From Gyrodactylus bullatarudis (lineage: Eukaryota > Platyhelminthes > Monogenea > Gyrodactylidea > Gyrodactylidae): a stretch of 64,000 nucleotides of DNA. Of the stretch, positions 58,000-64,000 are shown one piece after another. Below the pieces are notes generated by a model. That model made no database searches, had not been told where the DNA came from, and worked only from the letters and a program-made list of their open reading frames with translations. Made by a program: the position numbers and the translations under genes. The first letter of the stretch is position 1. Every line of letters starts with the position of its first letter. Where the stretch lies: positions 132,240-196,239 of the forward strand of contig SSNU01000275.1 of assembly GCA_012064415.1 (NCBI GenBank). The letters are read 5' to 3'.

Positions 58000-58576
58000 A
58001 ACTTATTCATTTATCGTGAAATTCTTTCATTTGCCTAAGATAAAAACTAGTTACAACTTTTTAAGCACAGTTATTATTTGAACAGCAGTCAAAAGAGAAT
58101 TGAAAATTTAACAAGGATTCCGGAATTCATGTTTCAATACATAAATAGATGATCATTTAATAACTTTTTGATACTTTTGAGCATGTTTTTTATTCTCCAA
58201 TCGTCAGCCCTTTTGAAAAAGGGCTTGTTATTTAGAAGATGCCTGGAAATTGTCAATACAGACCTCGATTTCGAAAGGCTAAGATTATTAATCCAGGAAT
58301 AGAGTTACAGATATATATACTTTTTAATTCTTGATGTAGTTACTTTCGAGTATCCATGGTATAATTTTCAGACAAATATCCGCATTACAAAATCATGAGA
58401 AAAACTGGTTCGCTCATCACTTTACTGTTGACTTTTTGATATTAAGGTTGTTCTGGAACTTTTCTTTCCATTATAATATATAATTATACATGACACTAAA
58501 TGCCAAAAACCTCTGATATGTCATCAATGATTACATTATTAGCAATGCTACCGATATAGGAATTCATTAAGAGGAT

Positions 58577-58616
58577 TAGTTATAAAGCTTTTATTCCACC
58601 GGATCTCGTCAGACTC
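58577..58616 (-). ncRNA. Decayed hammerhead-like motif
   Basis: Minus strand: core CUGACGA, GAUCCGGU, then GGAA in place of GAAA. Relative of 55647-55686; the catalytic GAAA is broken. Confidence 0.35.
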
Positions 58617-60879
58617 TTACACCGGCTAGATATTTATACAGAGAATTAATACATTTGTGGAATCCTCTGATTGGTTGATCAGGTTCACCTTTTGACGAGG
58701 AGAGGTATGGACTGAAATTATAATTATCGTTTGGTAAGGAAAGAGTTTATTTGTAACTGGCAGTTACTCACTTCCCACTGTATCTATCATCAATTATTTC
58801 ATATTAATAAAAAACATTTTCTAACAAAAAAAAAAATTATGTCTAAATTTTTACATGCTTGTGCTACTTATTAGTAGATTGATGATTATTTTTATTTTTG
58901 AAATAAATGAAAAATGAAGTGTACTCAAAATAAAATTTTTTTTACTTTATTGTAAAATCCATAGATTCCCGAATTCATATTAATCAACTTTAGATGTTTG
59001 GCTAAGACATGCTCTCTAATAGATATAGAGATTTCCAATAATTCAATTACTGGTTAAAAAGTAATAGAATTTAAATAAATTCATTCTTTCATTTTAGATA
59101 TGATCCCGTCAGTATGGAAACGAGAATATTCGAAACATTTTAACTGAATAATATGAAATGTATTACATAAGAGAAGACCAAGTTTAAATTGAGAAAGAAG
59201 ATTTTAAAAATAACAGCTCCTTGAACATGGAATAATTCCTGTTACATATTTGTATTTTACTTATATATTTGACAATAAATAAAAAGATTTTGAAATTGAA
59301 ACATTTTCTCATCTTTTCTTATCGGGTAGAGAACTGCGCAACTCCTTAGTGTATTTAACTGCATATACAAGCATTTTAAGCATTCAAAGACAAGTTTGAA
59401 AATGTATTTATTAAATACTCCAACATTTCTGGAAGAGAGGACATCTATCAAATATATAACTACCATGGATTGTCTCGTTAGCTTAGTGGATACCGAAACT
59501 ACCTTAATTAAAATTAATATTATCAAGTATTTACCCCCCTTGAATTTTTTGAGAATTTCTATCTTTGTTCTCAGATAATTCTAAGAATAGATTTTCGCAT
59601 AGATAAAATCCTCTGTATCTGCTTAATTAATAAGATTTGTTCTAGAATTGTAATTTTAATAGTTCTAAAAACTGTGCTGAACTCTATTATATAGGATTTC
59701 TCTATAAAATAGAAGATGGCTTCAAATATTTTTGTGCCTTATCAGTGATAAATTATCACTGATTAGTAATCAGTGATTACTTGTCTTATTTTCAAATCCT
59801 CAAAATGAGTTCCAACTCACCAGCAGAAACCAATATCATTGTGTTGGTAGTATAAATTATGTAAACAAATTTTTTTTAGAAGTTATTTGTTCAACCATGA
59901 AAAACAAATAGCTTCTCGAATCAATCGAAAATATCATGGGCTCTCGTAGAAAATTTACTTTAAGGTAGTTTGATTTATTTTATAAAAAAACAATTTATAA
60001 AACTTTGAAAAAGGTTTAATCTAAGAGATATTTCACATCTAGCTTCCAAACCCTCATTATTTATGTAGACATCTGAGAATTTTCGAAAAATTTTTTTTAA
60101 AAAGTTAATGAACAAATGAGAAAAGAGATTATACAATAACTACCAATTTTGAGTGTTCCAAAGGTTTTTTCAATTTCGCCATTCACGTATGACCAAAATA
60201 TTCAAGAGTCAAATTTTTGTATCTTCTTCTTCAATAGTTATGATTCAAAACAGATGGTTTTTTCTTTAAAAAAAGCCTTTTGCACTAAACAAACCAGGAG
60301 TTTGTAATACAAACTTTGAATTTACATAGAGTATATCTTAGTATTCACACAAGGTATACGAAATAAGCCTGCAAAACATTAATCATTAATGGGAATAAAA
60401 TTTGCATCCTTTCAATTTAATTTTTACAAAAAGTATATTTCATGCTTAACGCTTTCAAAATCCAGAGAAAATTTTTTTCAAGGGACATTGCTGATAACGA
60501 ATATGCAACGAAAACCCAACAAAAAGTTTAGCAGATATTGTCCCGAAAAATGGTCATTTTTAGGTATGAAATTTTATACTATTTTATGCATATTATAGAA
60601 CTAAGCAACAATTTTTTCATCCCTTCTCAAACAAAGTAGAGATAAATGTGATACAAACTCCTATTTGTTGTCTAGTAAATATTGAACAGAAACAATTAGA
60701 GTAAGATAAAATTTTTATTTTCATACTTCTCTCTCATTGGTTCAATTTTAAGTTGTTGAATCGGCTTTCAGAATCAATCATTAAAATAGGTGTCAAGCAT
60801 TTCCAAACTTTCCATTTATATAGAATTAAAACTATTGTGAAGTAATAGTACCTTGGAATATGAACTTCATATTTCGACA

Positions 60880-61135
60880 TAAAGCTAATTTATATAGAGT
60901 TGGGAATCTATGATTTTTACAGAAATCTCGATTTTTTCATCAGGAATTCGATTTTGTTAAAGATTTTTTGGAATCCTACTCATTTTGCCCACTTTTACCA
61001 TTTGAAGAAAAAAATTCTGAAAAAAATATGATCATTTTTCAAATTCCCATTTGGCGCCAAAATCCCATTTTTTCGAACTTTGAGCTGAAAATTTTTATTG
61101 ATTTGAAAGTGGAAGGCTGATCGAAAGAGTTTTTT
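60880..61135. mobile_element. Family C MITE, left half
   Basis: GAGTTGGGAATCTATGATTT, CATTTGGCGCCAAAATCCCA and the GAAAGTGGAAGGCTGATCGA block match 54404-54660. No right half. Ends 70 bp from the stop of the gene at 61205-62488. Confidence 0.75.
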
Positions 61136-61204
61136 TTTAATTGCATTTTTTTCGCCCTAGTGATAGCAACAAAAGACAATGCAAGAAAAAAGACACATCT
61201 CGTC

Positions 61205-62488
61205 TTAGCTAAAATTTTTATCAAAAATATTATTTAATTCTCGGAGAATATTCCTCCCAACGTCGTCCGTTAGAACTTGGAAAAAATAGAATTCTTGAGC
61301 ATGAATTATTTGCTCGTTTTCTTCGGTCTCTGAATCAACATTAAAGTTGTAGCATGATATCTTGCCTGACTCAGTCTTGACCAAATTGTACAAACCAAAG
61401 ATTTTCATGTTTCTCCTAGCCTCCTCAGAATTACTCAAGAACCTATCCAAGGTTCTTTTAATATGGATGATATAACTCTTTGAGGTTTGTTTCGAGAAAA
61501 TATTTGAAATAATAAAACTAACTATTGGACCGAATCGATTTATTCTCATGCAGGAAGTATCTTCATTGAGAATGTTGAAGAATTTGAATTTTTCCTTATC
61601 ACTGGATAGTCTGTCCACTTCGGCTAGATTAAAGTTCTCCCGGCACACATGCAGTAATTCATTGTATTGCTTTTGATGAGACTTTTCCCTTCTCAAATAT
61701 GCGAGGGTTTCCCTTAAGAAAGCGAAGCAATATTGAAAGTTGCTGCTGCTTGCCAAGTAAAGACAAAATTCATAAAATTTGCTAGAATCCTCTTGTAGTA
61801 GCAGGTAGTTTATAAATTTCTTCTTGAAAAACCCATCGTAAAATATTGTGGTATCTTTCATTTTCTCAAAGTTACTCGGAAAGTTATAAAAAAATAACTT
61901 TTTCTCTCCATCATTCAGCCAGTCGTAGAGAAGAATTTCGAACATTTCTAGTGAGATTGTTTGTTGAACAGAATTGGAATTGGCCATGAGACTCATAATT
62001 CCAAGGACTTTATCCATATAATATTTTGACAATGTTTTTGTCATATCCAACAGTCCCATCATGTAAAGACTCAAAATTTCTTTTGGAATGTGATGGAAAT
62101 TTTTCTTTAGAATAAAATATTTCATTAGAGCGTAGGCAAAAGGTTCTTTAAATTCGCCAAGATAAACACCCAAATCATTGGAAATATAGTTCTCTGGGGT
62201 GTGACTTTCCTTAATCTGTAAGAATTTTGTCACGAATTCTTGTTTAAGTTTGGCTTGTTCGTTGGATGAATCATTAAAGTAATCTAACTGATATTTCAAG
62301 TCATCGCTGAAGCACCAGGCATAAGTTTCGTGACCTAGATTTCTGACAGAATCGTCCATCTCAAAAAATAATTCGTGATCTTGAAAGTGATTATGAAGAT
62401 CAAAATCTCGACAATTTTTCTGATCTTCGTCGAAATATTCAGGCGGTAGAAAATTATAAAACTCTTTTAATCTAAAATAAGTTGTCAT
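61205..62488 (-). CDS. Unknown intronless protein, 427 aa
   Basis: Single open frame starting at the ATG at 62488. No signal peptide or membrane helix. Mostly alpha-helical by composition, rich in Phe, Tyr, Leu, Lys and Asn. The N-terminal third has acidic and aromatic stretches (LPPEYFDEDQKNC, WCFSDDLKYQLDYF). The middle has helical repeats (YALMKYFILKKNFHH, LLDMTKTLSKYYMDKVLGI), and the C-terminal part has SYIIHIKRTLDRFLSNSEEA. I do not recognise the family. Length without stops in AT-rich DNA makes a real gene very likely. Lack of introns is shared with MAK16 and CHMP3 here. Confidence 0.8.
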   Translation of the reverse strand: MTTYFRLKEFYNFLPPEYFDEDQKNCRDFDLHNHFQDHELFFEMDDSVRNLGHETYAWCFSDDLKYQLDYFNDSSNEQAKLKQEFVTKFLQIKESHTPENYISNDLGVYLGEFKEPFAYALMKYFILKKNFHHIPKEILSLYMMGLLDMTKTLSKYYMDKVLGIMSLMANSNSVQQTISLEMFEILLYDWLNDGEKKLFFYNFPSNFEKMKDTTIFYDGFFKKKFINYLLLQEDSSKFYEFCLYLASSSNFQYCFAFLRETLAYLRREKSHQKQYNELLHVCRENFNLAEVDRLSSDKEKFKFFNILNEDTSCMRINRFGPIVSFIISNIFSKQTSKSYIIHIKRTLDRFLSNSEEARRNMKIFGLYNLVKTESGKISCYNFNVDSETEENEQIIHAQEFYFFQVLTDDVGRNILRELNNIFDKNFS

Positions 62489-62829
62489 TTTAAATTTTGT
62501 TTAAATTTTGCAAAATAATAAGTGGAAATTCAAACAATTTTTTGGTTTTAATGTAATAAACATAGATAGCTACGTAATTTTTGAAATTTTTCTTTCTGGA
62601 AGTTATTTTTATAAGTTTATTTTTGTGAATATACTTTGCAGTAGCCAGATTAATAATCATTAAAATTATAGGTTTAATTTTGTCATGTTTATTAACTAAC
62701 GTATACTTTTACTATCTTGAAAAGAGCTCCTTATTCGAATTTAATTCAAAGTCAAAATAGATGGATTTGACTAGGAAGACATGAAATAAAGGATTTCGAA
62801 AATTTTTAATTGGCATCATTGATTCGAAT

Positions 62830-63203
62830 TCAAAATATAAAGATGTTGATGGTCCGACATGAAGATGAAAACTTTTTCACACAAAGCCGAGTCCCATCGG
62901 CATTTTTCATTGCTTTTATCAAAGTAGAAACTGCATAAAAACATAGTATAGCTGTCCGTATGGTTTCTTTGTATTTCTTGTCCTCGCTGATGAAATTTCT
63001 TGTTTTAGGAAAGTCCAAGTCCTATAGAGCTTCTTGACATTTTTCATGACAACTCGGACAGGTACTTTGCTCATCTTCCTTCCCTGTTCATGACCAACGA
63101 CACTAAAAGCATCTTCACTCGTTGACAAGAAGATACTTTCAAGAGGCTTTGGCTGACTGATTGAAGAATTCAAAGATGATGTTTCACCGATTTTCGCTTC
63201 CAT
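62830..63203 (-). CDS. Possible small gene, unknown
   Basis: ATG at 63203. The first about 50 codons (MEAKIGETSSLNSSISQPKP ... GRKMSKVPVRVVMKNVKKLY) look coding. Beyond about 63035 two frames are open: one ends at 62919, the other (62830-63018) reads DFPKTRNFISEDKKYKETIR. A small frameshift or a short intron could join them. No domain recognised; it may be a recently decayed gene. Confidence 0.4.
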
Positions 63204-63295
63204 CTGAGTTTCGAAGCTTATCTTGCTCCTTTCTTAAATATCGTGAATAAATCTTTTCGTATTAATTTAAACAAGAAAAGTATTTAATAAGGTAA

Positions 63296-63572
63296 AAAAT
63301 TGATATGAAGTTGGGAATCTATGATTTTTACAGCAAGAATTCGAATTGGCAAAAGGTTTTTGGGAATTCTACTCATGTTGCCCAACTTTAAGATTTAAAG
63401 AGAATAAAAAATTTTATGAAAAATATGGTCATTTTTCTTAAATATTTTTTTTTAAGAATTTTTTTCTTCAAGTCGTAAAGTTGAGCAACATGATTAGAAC
63501 TCCAAAAAACCTTTTACAAATTCGAATTCTTGATGAAAAAAATCATAGATTCCCAAATTCATATCAATTAGC
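63296..63572. mobile_element. Short palindromic MITE, family C type (277 bp)
   Basis: Ends TTGATATGAAGTTGGGAATC and its near-complement. The two 130 bp halves are inverted copies joined by an AT-only centre, like an internally deleted 54404-55122. Confidence 0.8.
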
Positions 63573-63678
63573 TTTATTTGATTCTTGAATTGGGGATTGA
63601 AATTGTCTAATAATTTCCCGAGTGAATTTCACGTTCAGGTCCTCTGCTTTTTCACGTAGTTTTTTTAAATAAACTCAT

Positions 63679-64000
63679 ATGAATAACCGTAACAAGGACC
63701 CAATCCACTGGCTAAACAGAAGGAATGTTGTTTACGAGTTCAAATGCTCGTGTGGTCTTACATACATCGGGATGACAACCAGAACCCTTGCTGCCAGATG
63801 CAAGGAACACTTGAACAAATCCAATAAAACCTCCTCCATACAGGAACACCTAAAAGCATCAAACCACTCAGCGGGTATAGAAAATTTCAGCATAAGGTAT
63901 ATGACAGATCCCAAACTCAGCAAAGCACAGTCAAAAAAGATCCTGGAAATAGCGGAAGCAAAATTAGTTAATGATGAAAAACCAGCCCTTTGTGCGCAAA
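63679..64000 (+). CDS. PLE GIY-YIG endonuclease, partial (runs off the window)
   Basis: Open from an ATG at 63679 to the window end with no stop. Reads RRNVVYEFKCSCGLTYIGMT, a GIY-YIG motif, then ARCKEHLNKS, SIQEHLKASNHS and AEAKLVNDEKPALC. This is the C-terminal endonuclease of a PLE of another lineage than 29640-31095. No RT lies upstream, so it is 5'-truncated or starts here by chance. The frame is clean and less AT-rich than its surroundings, suggesting a recent insertion. Confidence 0.8.
   Translation, partial: MNNRNKDPIHWLNRRNVVYEFKCSCGLTYIGMTTRTLAARCKEHLNKSNKTSSIQEHLKASNHSAGIENFSIRYMTDPKLSKAQSKKILEIAEAKLVNDEKPALCAQ

Larger units (their letters stand above)
57163..60879. other. Intergenic, repeat debris
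   Basis: 3' flank of gcl, then AT-rich DNA with two decayed hammerhead-like cores (57961-57999 and 58577-58616, both minus) and short palindromes such as ATCAGTGATAAATTATCACTGAT-type at about 59741-59763. No coding exon with good splice sites. Confidence 0.5.

Noticed and set aside
59465..59500. tRNA-like string TCGTTAGCTTAGTGGATA
   Set aside because: Resembles a tRNA A box, but no B box or closing acceptor stem follows.
1..64000. CRISPR array or bacterial operon features
   Set aside because: No regularly spaced direct repeats; all genes are eukaryotic with spliceosomal introns.

Overview
This 64 kb window is AT-rich nuclear DNA from an animal. Protein genes are split by GT-AG introns and use the standard genetic code, and their products are metazoan: ATRX/XNP, VPS29, LYAR, MAK16, CHMP3, a TXNDC15-like protein, the JNK-pathway kinase MKK7/hemipterous, a TBC1D15-type Rab GAP and germ cell-less. 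No species can be named from sequence alone. Two traits stand out. Many introns are extremely short: six fall between 24 and 29 bp. Intergenic and long intronic DNA is full of foldback elements and Penelope-like retroelements (PLEs). Introns near 26 bp are reported for dicyemid mesozoans, but that is only a pointer.

Layout. 1-3.9 kb is gene-free and holds foldback repeats. 3.9-18.6 kb is a compact cluster: ATRX (-), VPS29 (+), a gag-derived gene (-), LYAR (+), MAK16 (-), CHMP3 (+) and a TXNDC15-like gene (-). Neighbouring genes are usually divergent with 80-125 bp between start codons, or convergent with about 50 bp between stops. From 18.6 kb genes become long because introns are filled with mobile DNA: MKK7 (18.6-32.1 kb, +), TBC1D15-like (34.2-47.3 kb, -) and germ cell-less (47.2-57.2 kb, +). 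The last two are head to head and their first coding exons appear to overlap on opposite strands. 57-61 kb is repeat debris. 61.2-62.5 kb is an intronless 427-residue gene of unknown function. The window ends inside a GIY-YIG reading frame of a PLE.

Mobile DNA. One PLE (29.6-31.1 kb) keeps the RT catalytic box and the GIY-YIG endonuclease and is bracketed by inverted copies of a hammerhead ribozyme. The outer copy (31026-31068) folds into a complete hammerhead with all core bases. Several more hammerhead-like cores sit in small elements. Other repeats are TTAA-flanked piggyBac-type MITEs (one nested in another), near-perfect palindromes of about 0.3-0.7 kb, a mariner D34D fragment and a tRNA-like SINE piece.

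Gene models were built by hand from splice consensus, reading phase and recalled family alignments. Every multi-exon model given with full exon coordinates sums to a multiple of three.
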